The notes under the pieces: generated by a model
The model's input: the letters and a program-made list of their open reading frames with translations, nothing else
The model's database searches: none
Told to the model about the DNA's origin: nothing
In this document: piece by piece, positions 25,802 through 34,060 of the stretch
How the letters are laid out: every line of letters starts with the position of its first letter
Position numbering within the stretch: position 1 is the first letter of the stretch
Made by a program: the position numbers and the translations under genes
Source of the DNA: Labrys okinawensis
GTDB lineage: Bacteria > Pseudomonadota > Alphaproteobacteria > Rhizobiales > Labraceae
Length of the DNA stretch: 64,000 bases
Direction of reading: 5' to 3'
NCBI RefSeq assembly: GCF_002982075.1
Contig: NZ_PUEJ01000002.1
Span: forward strand, 372,001 to 436,000

Positions 25802-26083
25802 ATGTCCATGTTCACCAAGGCCAGCACCGCCTTCGCTCTCGCCGGTGCCGTCGCCAGCGCCGCCGCTCTGCTGTCGGCTCCCGCCAAGGCCGACGACTCC
25901 AAGGAAAAATGCTACGGCGTCGCCCTCAAGGGGCAGAATGATTGCGCCGCCGGTGCGCATTCCTGCGCCGGCACCTCGACGATCGACTATGACGGCCAGT
26001 CCTTCAAGCTGGTGCCGAAGGGAAGCTGCGTCACCATGAAGACGCCAAAGGGCATGGGCTCGCTGACGCCGGTCAAGAGCTGA
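25802..26083 (+). CDS. bufA1: Bufferin-type DUF2282 precursor peptide
   Basis: A 93-aa secreted peptide. Residues 1-30 are a signal peptide ([21 protein letters not shown]). The mature part has four cysteines, Cys37, Cys48, Cys55 and Cys76, in the DUF2282 pattern [20 protein letters not shown] then [11 protein letters not shown] and GSCVTM. In known bufferins, the neighbouring MNIO enzyme converts conserved cysteines to sulphur heterocycles that bind copper, and the peptide works in the periplasm. The start MSMFTK follows AAGGAA; the longer frame from 25685 is non-family. First gene of a four-gene operon. Confidence 0.9.
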   Translation: MSMFTKASTAFALAGAVASAAALLSAPAKADDSKEKCYGVALKGQNDCAAGAHSCAGTSTIDYDGQSFKLVPKGSCVTMKTPKGMGSLTPVKS

Positions 26084-26157
26084 TAGCGCCTAGCGCCAGG
26101 GGAGCCGCCGACTCGTCGCGGCGGTTCCCGCCTTCCCTCGGTTTCTCGGAGAGCGCC

Positions 26158-27021
26158 ATGAACAATCCCGCCAGCACGAGACTGCCACTGCGCGCCGGCG
26201 CCGGGCTCAAGCCGGAGCATGTCGAGACCATTCTCGCCAGCCGGCCCGAAATCGGCTTCTTCGAGGTCCATGCCGAGAATTACATGGGAGCCGGCGGCCC
26301 GCCGCATGCACAGCTTCGGGCCATCTGTGAAAACTACGCGCTGTCGCTGCACGGCGTCGGTCTGTCCATCGGCGCGGCCCGGCCCCTCGACAAGGACCAT
26401 CTCGCCCGGCTGAAGGCGCTCGAACAGCGCTACAGCCCGGCGAGTTTTTCCGAGCATCTGGCCTGGTCGAGCCATGAGGAGGTCTTTCTCAACGATCTCC
26501 TGCCCGTGCCCTATACGCCCGAGACCTTGCAGCGGGTCTGCGCGCATGTCGACGAGGTGCAGGAAGCGCTAGGACGGCGCATGCTGCTTGAGAATCCCTC
26601 GACCTATCTCCTGTTCGAGGAGAGCACCATCGAGGAGACCGATTTTCTGCGCGAGATCGCCCGGCGGACCGGCTGCGGCCTCTTGCTCGACATCAACAAT
26701 GTCTTCGTCTCCGCCACCAATCACGCGACCTCGCCGGAAGCCTATCTCGATCGCTTCCCGCTCGACCTGGTGGGCGAGATCCATCTCGCAGGCCATGCCG
26801 AGACGGTTGACGACGCGGGCGCGCCGCTGCTGATCGACGCCCATGACCGGCCGGTCGCCGATCCGGTCTGGGCGCTGTATGAACGCGTGATTGCGCTGAC
26901 AGGGCGGCTGCCGACCCTGATCGAATGGGACAATGACGTGCCGGACTGGCCGGTGCTGGCCCGCGAGGCGGCGCTCGCCGAGGCGGCGATGTCGCGCGTC
27001 ATCAGGGCGAGGGCCGCCTGA
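26158..27021 (+). CDS. bufB1: DUF692 multinuclear non-haem iron oxidative enzyme (MNIO)
   Basis: 287-aa TIM-barrel enzyme of the DUF692/MNIO family, like MbnB of methanobactin synthesis. It is expected to oxidise cysteines of the DUF2282 peptide using iron and O2 in the cytosol. Candidate metal ligands occur at the expected points: His65 (SLHGVGLS), His100 (FSEHLAWS), Glu145-Asn146 (LLENPSTY), Asp178 ([11 protein letters not shown]), His209 (GEIHLAGH), Asp230 region (IDAHD) and Glu256 (LIEWDND). Length is normal. It lies 74 bases after bufA1 and overlaps bufC1 by one base. Confidence 0.93.
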   Translation: MNNPASTRLPLRAGAGLKPEHVETILASRPEIGFFEVHAENYMGAGGPPHAQLRAICENYALSLHGVGLSIGAARPLDKDHLARLKALEQRYSPASFSEHLAWSSHEEVFLNDLLPVPYTPETLQRVCAHVDEVQEALGRRMLLENPSTYLLFEESTIEETDFLREIARRTGCGLLLDINNVFVSATNHATSPEAYLDRFPLDLVGEIHLAGHAETVDDAGAPLLIDAHDRPVADPVWALYERVIALTGRLPTLIEWDNDVPDWPVLAREAALAEAAMSRVIRARAA

Positions 27022-27776
27022 TGCTCGCCGACACCCAATCCTCGTTTCGCCTGGCCGTGCTCGATCCCGCAGCCGCGCTGCCCGCGGGGCTTGCCGCCCA
27101 TAACGGGGTGTCGCCGCACCGGCGCTTCGCGGTCTATCGCGACAATGTCGCGTTCGGCCTCGCCGCGGCGCTGGAGAGCCGCTTTCCCGCTTCGATCGCC
27201 ATCGTGGGTGCCGATTTCTTCCGCGCCCTGGCCATCGGCTTTGCGCGCCAGCATCCGCCGCGCTCACCGCTCCTTCTCGATTATGGCGATGACCTGCCGG
27301 CCTTCACCGAAACCTTCGAGCCGGCGCGGGCGGTTCCCTATCTTCCCGATGTGATGCGCCTGGAAATCGCCCGCGCCCAGGCCTATCACGCCGCCGATGC
27401 CGAGCCGGCCCCGCCATCGGCGCTCACCGCCCTCGATCCCGCGCGGTTGCACGAGGTGCGGATCGAGACCCATCCGGCCATGCGGCTCCTTCGTTCGCCC
27501 TTTCCGGTGGCGACGATCTGGCAGATGAATGCCGGCGGCGAGGCGCGGGAGATCACGGATTGGTCCGGCGAAGACGTGCTGGTGACCCGTCCCCACCTCG
27601 ATGTGGAGGTACAGATCCTGCCGCCGGGCGGCCACGCCTTCCTGGCCACCCTGTTGGCCGGACATCCCCTGGAGGCGGCTGCGGAGGCCGCCTTCGCCGA
27701 AACCCCTGATTTCAACCTAGCCGCCGCCATTGCGGGGCTGGTTGCGGCCGGCATCGCCTGCCGCTTCCAGATCTGA
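27021..27776 (+). CDS. bufC1: DUF2063 (HvfC/BufC) partner protein
   Basis: 251-aa protein of the DUF2063 family. The N-terminal helical domain has the signature RRFAVYRDNVAFGLAAALES (about 34-53), with QHPPRSPLLLDYG and VPYLPDVMRLEIARAQAYHA following. The C-terminal half is a beta domain. DUF2063 proteins pair with MNIO enzymes and are thought to recognise the precursor and present it to the enzyme, as MbnC does for MbnB. The ATG overlaps the bufB1 stop (TGATG), so the two are translationally coupled. Confidence 0.9.
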   Translation: MLADTQSSFRLAVLDPAAALPAGLAAHNGVSPHRRFAVYRDNVAFGLAAALESRFPASIAIVGADFFRALAIGFARQHPPRSPLLLDYGDDLPAFTETFEPARAVPYLPDVMRLEIARAQAYHAADAEPAPPSALTALDPARLHEVRIETHPAMRLLRSPFPVATIWQMNAGGEAREITDWSGEDVLVTRPHLDVEVQILPPGGHAFLATLLAGHPLEAAAEAAFAETPDFNLAAAIAGLVAAGIACRFQI

Positions 27777-27795
27777 ACAGCCGGAGAGTGTTGCC

Positions 27796-28290
27796 ATGAC
27801 CCGCACGACATTCGCATCCCCCGATCCGGCCTCGGCAGGGCTGGTGGATCGCCTCATCGGTCTCTTCGCCCTCATCCCGCATTGGCTTATCGCCTTGATC
27901 GCCCGCATCGCCTTGTTCCGGGTGTTCTGGTGGTCGGCCCGCACCAAGGTGGCCGACGGCACGCTGTTCTCCCTGTCGGACAGCGCCGTCTATCTCTTCC
28001 AAGAGGAATACAAGCTGCCGCTGCTGCCGCCGGAGCTCGCCGCCCATCTGGCCCTGCTGGGCGAAAGCGTGTTCTCCATCCTGGTCCTCGTCGGGCTGGC
28101 GACGCGGCTCGGCGGGCTCGGCCTGTTCGGCATGGCGCTGGTGATCCAGCTCTTCGTCTATCCAGACCATTACAACGAGCATCTGCCCTGGATGGTCTGT
28201 GCCCTCTATCTTGCCAAGTTCGGCGGCGGCTTCTTCTCGCTCGATGCCCTGATCGCCCGCTGGACCGGCCGGAAGGTCTCGTTCGCCTGA
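27796..28290 (+). CDS. bufD1: DoxX-family membrane protein of the bufferin operon
   Basis: 164-aa DoxX-type protein with four membrane segments: LIALIARIALFRVFWW, LPPELAAHLALLGESVFSIL, LGLFGMALVIQLFVYP and the weakly hydrophobic WMVCALYLAKFGGGFFS. DoxX proteins accompany many DUF2282-DUF692-DUF2063 loci. Role unknown; electron supply or transport across the inner membrane are options. Starts at ATG 27796, 19 bases after bufC1, last gene of the operon; the next gene is convergent. Confidence 0.85.
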   Translation: MTRTTFASPDPASAGLVDRLIGLFALIPHWLIALIARIALFRVFWWSARTKVADGTLFSLSDSAVYLFQEEYKLPLLPPELAAHLALLGESVFSILVLVGLATRLGGLGLFGMALVIQLFVYPDHYNEHLPWMVCALYLAKFGGGFFSLDALIARWTGRKVSFA

Positions 28291-28306
28291 GGCGATATCG
28301 CGTGGC

Positions 28307-28918
28307 CTACGCGCCGATGTCGCCTTGCCTGATCTTGGCGTAATGCCGGCGGGCCTTGGCGCGATTGCCGCAGGTGGCCATGTCGCACCAGCGACGGGTG
28401 CCATTCTTGCTCTCGTCGAGGAAGAGGAACCGGCATTCGGGATTGGCGCAACGCCGGATGCGGTGTCGGTCGGCGGCGGGAATGAGATCGCCGGCCGACC
28501 ACAGGACCGATCCGAGAAGATAGGCGAGAGAGGGCTCGAACGGGCCGATCTCCCAGGCATAGCCCCCATGTGAGCGTACCAGCCGGCCGCGCGCCGGCGC
28601 CAGAGCGATCTTCTCCGCCACCAGGTTGAAATCCTGTTCGGCCACCGCCTGCTTCTCCGCTACCGCACAGAAGCTGCGATAGAGCACCTCCCGCAGCCCG
28701 ATGGCTTCGTCGAAGAGCCGGTCCGCCGCCACGGGATGCTTCGTCGACCAGCGTGTCGCCTGTTCGGCCAATCGGGGCATCTCGCCGCCCTGCCGCGCCG
28801 TCCAGGCCAGCAGGTCCGCCATGCCGTTCAGGCGCTCGATGGGCCTCTCCCGGCCTCGCCAGGAGCGGGTATTGGCATAGTCGATGCAGAGATCGGCGCG
28901 CACCGGCGAAATCAGCAT
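28307..28918 (-). CDS. CGNR zinc-finger transcriptional regulator (ABATE domain)
   Basis: 203-aa protein with an N-terminal helical ABATE domain (LCIDYANTRSWRGR, LREVLYRSFCAVAEK) and a C-terminal CGNR zinc finger (CANPECRFLFLDES, then RRWCDMATCGNRAKARRHY). These are single-domain regulators, in streptomycetes and rhizobia often next to transporters. It diverges from the MFS gene across a perfect 18-bp palindrome, so it probably controls that transporter and itself. Confidence 0.88.
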   Translation of the reverse strand: MLISPVRADLCIDYANTRSWRGRERPIERLNGMADLLAWTARQGGEMPRLAEQATRWSTKHPVAADRLFDEAIGLREVLYRSFCAVAEKQAVAEQDFNLVAEKIALAPARGRLVRSHGGYAWEIGPFEPSLAYLLGSVLWSAGDLIPAADRHRIRRCANPECRFLFLDESKNGTRRWCDMATCGNRAKARRHYAKIRQGDIGA

Positions 28919-28985
28919 GGTCGCTTCCCTCCCCGCTCGTACCCGCCCGGCGCTGGCCGCCGCAGCGGGTCGCAGGAATGCGTTC

Positions 28986-29048
28986 TAACCCCCAAGGGGG
29001 TTGACGGTCAAGGCAAGGAGGCCGACACTGTAACCGTCATGACGGTTA
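28986..29048. promoter_or_regulatory. Operator palindrome and promoter between CGNR regulator and MFS gene
   Basis: TAACCGTCATGACGGTTA (29031-29048) is a perfect 18-bp palindrome. TTGACG at 29001-29006 could be a -35 with GACACT 17 bases on, so the palindrome would sit at the transcription start. A smaller palindrome AACCCCCAAGGGGGTT lies at 28987-29002. Operator role is inferred. Confidence 0.5.
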
Positions 29049-29084
29049 TAAACCGGCAACCAAAGCCAATGCGAGGAGAGCGCC

Positions 29085-30362
29085 ATGCTGACCGAAGCTC
29101 GCAAAGCCCAGCCGATTGAACAGCCGCGATCCACGCGCCATCGCAGGGCGCACGCCACGATTCCCCTGTGGGCGATGCTCGCGGCCCTCTCGGCGGTGGC
29201 GGCCATGAGCCAGGCGTTCCGTACCGTCGCCACCCTGTTCGCCGGCGCGCTGCAGCGGGAGTTCGGCGCTTCCACCGAAGAGATCGGCCTGTTCGCCGGC
29301 GCCTTCCACCTGTCCTTTGCGATGGCGCAGATTCCGATCGGCGTCGCGCTCGATCTCTTCGGCCCGCGCCGTACGGTGAGCGCGGCCTTCCTGCTGGCCT
29401 GTGCCGGCTCCTTCCTGTCCGTCTTCGCGCCCAGCCTGCCTGTGCTCGTCGCCAGTCAGGTGCTGATCGGCATCGGCTGCGCGCCGGCCTTCCTCGGCGC
29501 CATCGTCTTCATCACGAGCCGCTATCCGGCCGGGCAATTCGCGCGGCTTTCCGGCCTGGTGCTGAGCTTCAGCGGCATCGGCATGCTGATCACCGGCACG
29601 CCGCTCGCCTTCGTCGTCGAAACCTGGTCCTGGCGGGCCGGCTTCCTGGTGCTGGCCATTTTGTCGGCAATCGTCCTCGCTGCGAATGTCCTGCTGGTTT
29701 CGGACCAAGAAACCAAACCGGAGCGCAGGCAGCCGGGGCTGCTCGCTGCCTTCGCCGAGATCGGGCCCCTGCTCGCACAGAGGCATACGATCGGCATCCT
29801 GCTGCTCGGCATCGTCGGCTATGCCGCCTTCCTGACCCTGCGCGGCCTGTGGGCCGTGCCGATGCTGATGGAGCGCCACGGTTACGGGCTGGTGGCCAGC
29901 GGCCACGTCATGCTGGCTGCGTCGGTCGCGGCTCTGCTCGGCCCGCCGGCCTTCGGGCTCTTGAAGACCGGCAATCGCGGGCGGCGGCTGTGGATCATCG
30001 CCGGCGCAGCCGCCTATGTCCTGGCCTTTGCTATCCTGGCCCTGTCCGGGTCGGGCGTCGTCGACGTCGCGCTGGTGGTCCTGCTCGGTTTCCTGACCGG
30101 CTATTTCATCCTGCAATATGCCGATATCCGCGCCGCCTATGCCGAGGAGGTCGCCGGCCGCGCCTTCGCGCTCTTCAACACGGCCGTGTTCCTCGGCGTA
30201 GCCCTGATGCAATGGTTGACCGGGCTGGCAGGAGTGCTGGCAGCGGCCCGGGGCGGCGATCCGCTGCTGCCTGCCTTCCTGGTGATATCGGCCCTGCTGG
30301 CGGCGGGCCTTGCGGGTTTCGTGCTGCTGCCTTGGCCGCGCGGCCGAGGCTGGGAACGCTAA
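29085..30362 (+). CDS. Major facilitator superfamily transporter
   Basis: 425-aa MFS permease with about 12 membrane segments. MAQIPIGVALDLFGPRRTVS (loop 2-3) is the family signature, followed by LASQ-type helix VLVASQVLIGIGCAPAFLGA and YPAGQFARLSGLVLSFSGIG. The substrate cannot be read from sequence. ATG 29085 follows GAGGAGAG. It diverges from the CGNR regulator, which probably controls it. Confidence 0.88.
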   Translation: MLTEARKAQPIEQPRSTRHRRAHATIPLWAMLAALSAVAAMSQAFRTVATLFAGALQREFGASTEEIGLFAGAFHLSFAMAQIPIGVALDLFGPRRTVSAAFLLACAGSFLSVFAPSLPVLVASQVLIGIGCAPAFLGAIVFITSRYPAGQFARLSGLVLSFSGIGMLITGTPLAFVVETWSWRAGFLVLAILSAIVLAANVLLVSDQETKPERRQPGLLAAFAEIGPLLAQRHTIGILLLGIVGYAAFLTLRGLWAVPMLMERHGYGLVASGHVMLAASVAALLGPPAFGLLKTGNRGRRLWIIAGAAAYVLAFAILALSGSGVVDVALVVLLGFLTGYFILQYADIRAAYAEEVAGRAFALFNTAVFLGVALMQWLTGLAGVLAAARGGDPLLPAFLVISALLAAGLAGFVLLPWPRGRGWER

Positions 30363-30463
30363 AGCGTTTTGCGATGAGACGGAATTCTCTCGAATCGCAA
30401 AGACGCGTCGAACCAAAGAGCCGGAGCAAAACAGCGTTTTCGTCTAAACGCGCTTTGCTCTAG
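30361..30463 (+). repeat. Dispersed repeat family A, copy 2
   Basis: Starts at the MFS stop codon. AAAGCGTTTTGCGATGAGAC, GAATCGCAAAGACGCGTC, GGAGCAAAACAGCG, AACGCGCTTTGCTCTAG. Same order of blocks as copies at 3752 and 36329. The two ends are mirror images (AAAGCG/CGCTTT; TTGCGAT/ATCGCAA), so the RNA would fold. Confidence 0.85.
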
Positions 30464-30530
30464 CCGCCGTCGAGCCTGCCGATTCCTGTTTGCCCTTGCG
30501 CATCAGGGCGGGAGCGCTCTACTTCAAGGC

Positions 30531-31592
30531 ATGAATTTCGCCAGCGACAATTGGGCTGGAGCCAGCCCCAGAATCATCGAGGCGCTCGCACGTGGCGCCG
30601 ATGGCATTGCCCCCGCCTATGGGCAGGACGATCTCACCCGCGAGTTGAAGGCGCGCCTGGCCGATCTGTTCGGCCGCGAGGTCGGGCTGCTCTTCGCCGC
30701 CACCGGCAGCGCCGCCAATTCCCTGGCCCTGAGCGCCCTCAGCCCGCCCTATGGCGCCATCTATGCCTATGAAGAGGCGCATATCGTCGGCGACGAGGCC
30801 GGCGCGCCCGAGTTCTTCACCCAGGGTGCGCGCCTGGTGCCGATCGCCGGCGCCGGCGGCAAGCTGACGCCGGCCGGGCTCACGGCCACGCTGGCGCGGG
30901 GCTCGGGCTCCGGTTCCGCCATACCCCGGCCCGCTGTGCTGTCGATCACCCAGGCGACGGAAAGCGGCACGGTCTATCGCCGGGACGAAATCTCCGCCCT
31001 GACCGACATCGCCAGGGCACGCGGTCTCAAGGTGCATATGGACGGCGCACGCTTCGCCAATGCCTTCGCCTTCCTCGAAAAGGCCGATGGCAACAGCGCC
31101 GCCGACATCACCTGGAAAGCGGGTGTCGATGCCCTCGCCTTCGGCCTCACCAAGAACGGCGCCCTGATGGCCGAAGCTGTCCTGCTGTTCGAACCAGAGA
31201 AGGCCGTCGAGATCGAATGGCTGCGAAAGCGCAGCGGCCATGTCGTCTCCAAGGCCTGGCCGATCGCCGCCCAGTTCCTGGCCATGCTGGAGAAGGATCA
31301 CTGGCTCGATCTCGCCCGCCACGCCAATGCCATGGCGAGCGCCCTGTCGCAAGGCCTCGTCGCGGCGGGCCACCGGCTCGGCTACGAGACACAGGCCAAC
31401 GAAGTCTTCGCCATCCTGCCCAAAACCGTGATCGCCAGGTTGAGACAGGCCGGCGCCCGCCTCTACGAATGGCCCGTCCACGGCCTCCCGGCCGACAGGC
31501 GGCCCGCCGCCGATGCCGACCTCGTGCGCCTGGTCACCTCCTTCGCGACAAAGGAGGAGGAGGTCGAAAGGTTCCTGGCGCTGGCGGGGTAG
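30531..31592 (+). CDS. ltaE: Low-specificity L-threonine aldolase
   Basis: PLP enzyme cleaving threonine or allo-threonine to glycine and acetaldehyde. 353 aa. NFASDNWAGASP (2-13) is the family start; VHMDGARFANA holds the cofactor Asp171; the PLP lysine is Lys208 in FGLTKNGA. It could also cleave other beta-hydroxy amino acids. It begins 68 bases after repeat family A copy 2, so it probably has its own promoter. A DUF1089 gene follows 30 bases later and may be co-transcribed. Confidence 0.9.
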   Translation: MNFASDNWAGASPRIIEALARGADGIAPAYGQDDLTRELKARLADLFGREVGLLFAATGSAANSLALSALSPPYGAIYAYEEAHIVGDEAGAPEFFTQGARLVPIAGAGGKLTPAGLTATLARGSGSGSAIPRPAVLSITQATESGTVYRRDEISALTDIARARGLKVHMDGARFANAFAFLEKADGNSAADITWKAGVDALAFGLTKNGALMAEAVLLFEPEKAVEIEWLRKRSGHVVSKAWPIAAQFLAMLEKDHWLDLARHANAMASALSQGLVAAGHRLGYETQANEVFAILPKTVIARLRQAGARLYEWPVHGLPADRRPAADADLVRLVTSFATKEEEVERFLALAG

Positions 31593-31622
31593 AAAAGCGG
31601 TGAGGTCGAGGAAGGAGATCCA

Positions 31623-32213
31623 ATGCCTTCAATCCTCTGGAAGCGCCTGGACCTTGAAGGGCATGACGCTTGTCGAATTGTCGAATGCGACGATGGCTGG
31701 GACATCGCGGGAAACGCGGTTTTCGATCATCAAGGGGACGCTGCGAATCTGGCCTATCGCCTGAATTGCGATCGATCGTGGTTGAGCCGGAAAGCAACCA
31801 TCGGTGGCTGGATAGGGTCGCGGGATATTCACATCCTGATCGACCGGGCAGAGGATGGGCACTGGTATGTCAATGGCGAAAAGAACGTGGATTTTCGCGG
31901 GCTGGTGGACATAGACCTTGGCTTCACCCCGGCCAGCAATACCAATGCGATCCGTCGAATGAATTTGGAAAAGGGCCGGCAGTCAGAATCAGTAGCAGTG
32001 TGGCTGGATACGGAAGACTGGAGCGTGAAGGCATTGCCGCAGGTCTACCGGCGGCTGGATGCCAATACCTATGACTACAGCTCCCCGCTGCACGAATATC
32101 ATGCCGAGTTGAGCGTGAGCGAGTTCGGCCTTGTCGTCGAATATCCCGCGCTATGGCGCATGATCAATTGCCGCTCCGACTTGGAAGAAAAGGGGCGTGG
32201 AACAGGCCGTTAA
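31623..32213 (+). CDS. DUF1089 protein (putative glycolipid-binding)
   Basis: 196-aa soluble protein like the PF06475 family, called putative glycolipid-binding from structure. Typical text: RLDLEGHDACRI, YRLNCDRSWLSRKATI, HWYVNGEKNVDFRGLVDIDL (about 81-100) and FTPASNTNAIRRM, ending with YHAELSVSEFGLVVEYPALW. No signal peptide. It follows the threonine aldolase gene with AAGGAGAT before its ATG. Its codon use looks less GC-biased than its neighbours (for example AAT, GAA and CGA are frequent), a weak hint of transfer. Role unknown. Confidence 0.75.
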   Translation: MPSILWKRLDLEGHDACRIVECDDGWDIAGNAVFDHQGDAANLAYRLNCDRSWLSRKATIGGWIGSRDIHILIDRAEDGHWYVNGEKNVDFRGLVDIDLGFTPASNTNAIRRMNLEKGRQSESVAVWLDTEDWSVKALPQVYRRLDANTYDYSSPLHEYHAELSVSEFGLVVEYPALWRMINCRSDLEEKGRGTGR

Positions 32214-32347
32214 GAGCGAACTCGCGCCGCTCTCCCGCCCGATCTCGCTGATCTCGTTCAGCGTGCACAAACTGTGCGCGCGGCCTCCCCGAAGCCGGGG
32301 AGGGGTAGTCGCGCTTCATTCGATGCAGTCGCGATAGGCCGCCGCCC

Positions 32348-33925
32348 TCACTTGTCCTTCAACACCAGCGAACTCGTCAGGTCGCCGAGAGGCTTCTGCT
32401 TGCGCGCTGCCATCGCCGTGTCGCGCACGGTGATGCCGTGCAGGGTCGGCAGTTCGAAGCGGCGCGTGATGAAACGCAGGATCGAGGTGGTGTCCATCGG
32501 GGTGTGGTCGACGAAGCCGCGGCGGGCATAGGGCGAGACGATGATCGCCGGGATACGCGAGCCCGGGCCCCAGCGATCGCCCTTGGGCGGCGCGACGTGG
32601 TCCCACAGGCCGCCATTCTCGTCATAGGTGACGACGACGAGCATATGCGGCCATTGCGGACTCTTCTCGAGATGGGCGATCACATCGGCGATATGGGCAT
32701 CGCCGGCCTGGATGTCGGCATAGCCCGAATGCTCGTTGAGGTCGCCCTGCGGCTTGTAGAAGGACACCTGCGGCAGCTTGCCGGCGTCGATCGCCTTGAT
32801 GAATTCCACGCCCGCCAGGCCGCCGTCACGCAGGTGCTCGGCCCGGGCCGCCGTGCCCGGTGCGAAGCTGGCATAATAGTTCAGGGGCTGGTGGTGATAC
32901 TGGAAGTTCGGGATCGGCGTCTTGTTGCCGTGGTCGAGCACGTCCTGCCAGGCGCCGCCATACCAGGCCCAGCTTACATGCTTGAGGCTGAGGAGATCGC
33001 CGATGGTCGGTTCGATCTGTGGCGGCAGCGTCGTCGGCTTGCCGGGATCGGCAAACGCCTTGTCCCCATCTTTCGCCGGCTCGTTGCCGCTCGGCTGATA
33101 GGGCGGCTGCATGGTGTTCACGGCATAGAAATCGGGCGTGAGATTGCCGTCGCCGGCAAATTTCGGGATGCCGTCCATCGCCGATTTCGGCGAATTGGCG
33201 GCGGCCTTGAGCGTCACCCCGTCGGGTTCGACCACGGCGATCGAGGGCTTGGCGGGAGCGGTATCGGCATTGGGGTAATAGGGCGCGCAGGCGCACACCA
33301 GCCATTGATGGTTGAAGAAGGAGCCACCGAAGGCGCCCATGAAGAAATTGTCGGCCAGCACATATTTCTGGGCAATCTTCCACATGGCGGTTTTCGAGCC
33401 GTCCCACAAGCTGACCGAAAGGGCCCCCGAATCGGCATAGGCGACGAACTTGTCGTTGCGCCCGCCATTGATCTGCATCTGGTTCTGGTAATAGCGATGC
33501 CAGAGGTCGCGGGTGATGGTGCCGTAGCCGAGGTTGAAGCCCTTGGGGTCGTCCGCGTGGAAGGGGCGGTTGGGCAGGTGTTCGGTCTCGGCCTGGGTTA
33601 CCGGCGGGGTCACGCCCTTGGCGGTCAGGCCTTCCCAGATCGGCGGCAATTCGCGGAAGGGCTTGCCGTCGCGATCGCGCTGGATGCGCGCGCTTGCCGG
33701 TGCCTTCGCCACGCCATTGGCACCCGGGAAGCTGCCATAGAGATTGTCGAAACTGCGGTTCTCGGCATAGATCACCACCACGGTATCGATCAGCTTCAGA
33801 TCTGCGGACGCTTCGGGTGCTGGCTTGGCTTTCTGGCCGCCGGTGCTTTCGGCGGCAAATGCCGATCCGAGGGCGCCGATGGAAAGGCTCAACGCATACA
33901 CGACCGCCGCCGATTTCATGCGCAT
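32348..33925 (-). CDS. Secreted phosphoesterase (AcpA / phospholipase C-like)
   Basis: 525-aa enzyme of the phosphoesterase family PF04185, near AcpA acid phosphatase and bacterial phospholipase C. Signal peptide 1-25 (ALSLSIGALGSAFA). Active-site parts: ENRSFDN with Glu55, Asn56 and Ser58, DNFFMGAFGGSFFNHQW, and VVTYDENGGLWDHVAPP near residue 440, which supplies metal ligands. It should hydrolyse phosphomonoesters or phospholipids in the periplasm. ATG follows GGAGACC. Divergent from the peroxidase gene, with a C10 tract between them. Confidence 0.87.
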   Translation of the reverse strand: MRMKSAAVVYALSLSIGALGSAFAAESTGGQKAKPAPEASADLKLIDTVVVIYAENRSFDNLYGSFPGANGVAKAPASARIQRDRDGKPFRELPPIWEGLTAKGVTPPVTQAETEHLPNRPFHADDPKGFNLGYGTITRDLWHRYYQNQMQINGGRNDKFVAYADSGALSVSLWDGSKTAMWKIAQKYVLADNFFMGAFGGSFFNHQWLVCACAPYYPNADTAPAKPSIAVVEPDGVTLKAAANSPKSAMDGIPKFAGDGNLTPDFYAVNTMQPPYQPSGNEPAKDGDKAFADPGKPTTLPPQIEPTIGDLLSLKHVSWAWYGGAWQDVLDHGNKTPIPNFQYHHQPLNYYASFAPGTAARAEHLRDGGLAGVEFIKAIDAGKLPQVSFYKPQGDLNEHSGYADIQAGDAHIADVIAHLEKSPQWPHMLVVVTYDENGGLWDHVAPPKGDRWGPGSRIPAIIVSPYARRGFVDHTPMDTTSILRFITRRFELPTLHGITVRDTAMAARKQKPLGDLTSSLVLKDK

Positions 33926-34004
33926 CTGGGTCTCCTGCCTCGATTTGCTTGTTGCTATCGTCCCCCGCAGCCTCTCATCTTAGCCGGGCTGGCGGCGGAC
34001 ACCA

Positions 34005-34014
34005 CCCCCCCCCC
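34005..34014. repeat. C10 homopolymer between divergent secreted enzymes
   Basis: Ten consecutive C bases in the 135-base gap between the phosphoesterase start (33925) and the peroxidase start (34061). Long mononucleotide runs are prone to slipped-strand length change and this one lies in the promoter space of both genes. Confidence 0.6.
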
Positions 34015-34060
34015 ATCGCAATGAAGGAATGCAGCCATAAGCTTTCTTTGCAACAGACGT

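Noticed and set aside
29046-30416. 456-codon open frame opposite the MFS gene
   Set aside because: Gln/Gly/Arg-rich shadow without domains, opposite a membrane protein with clear MFS motifs.
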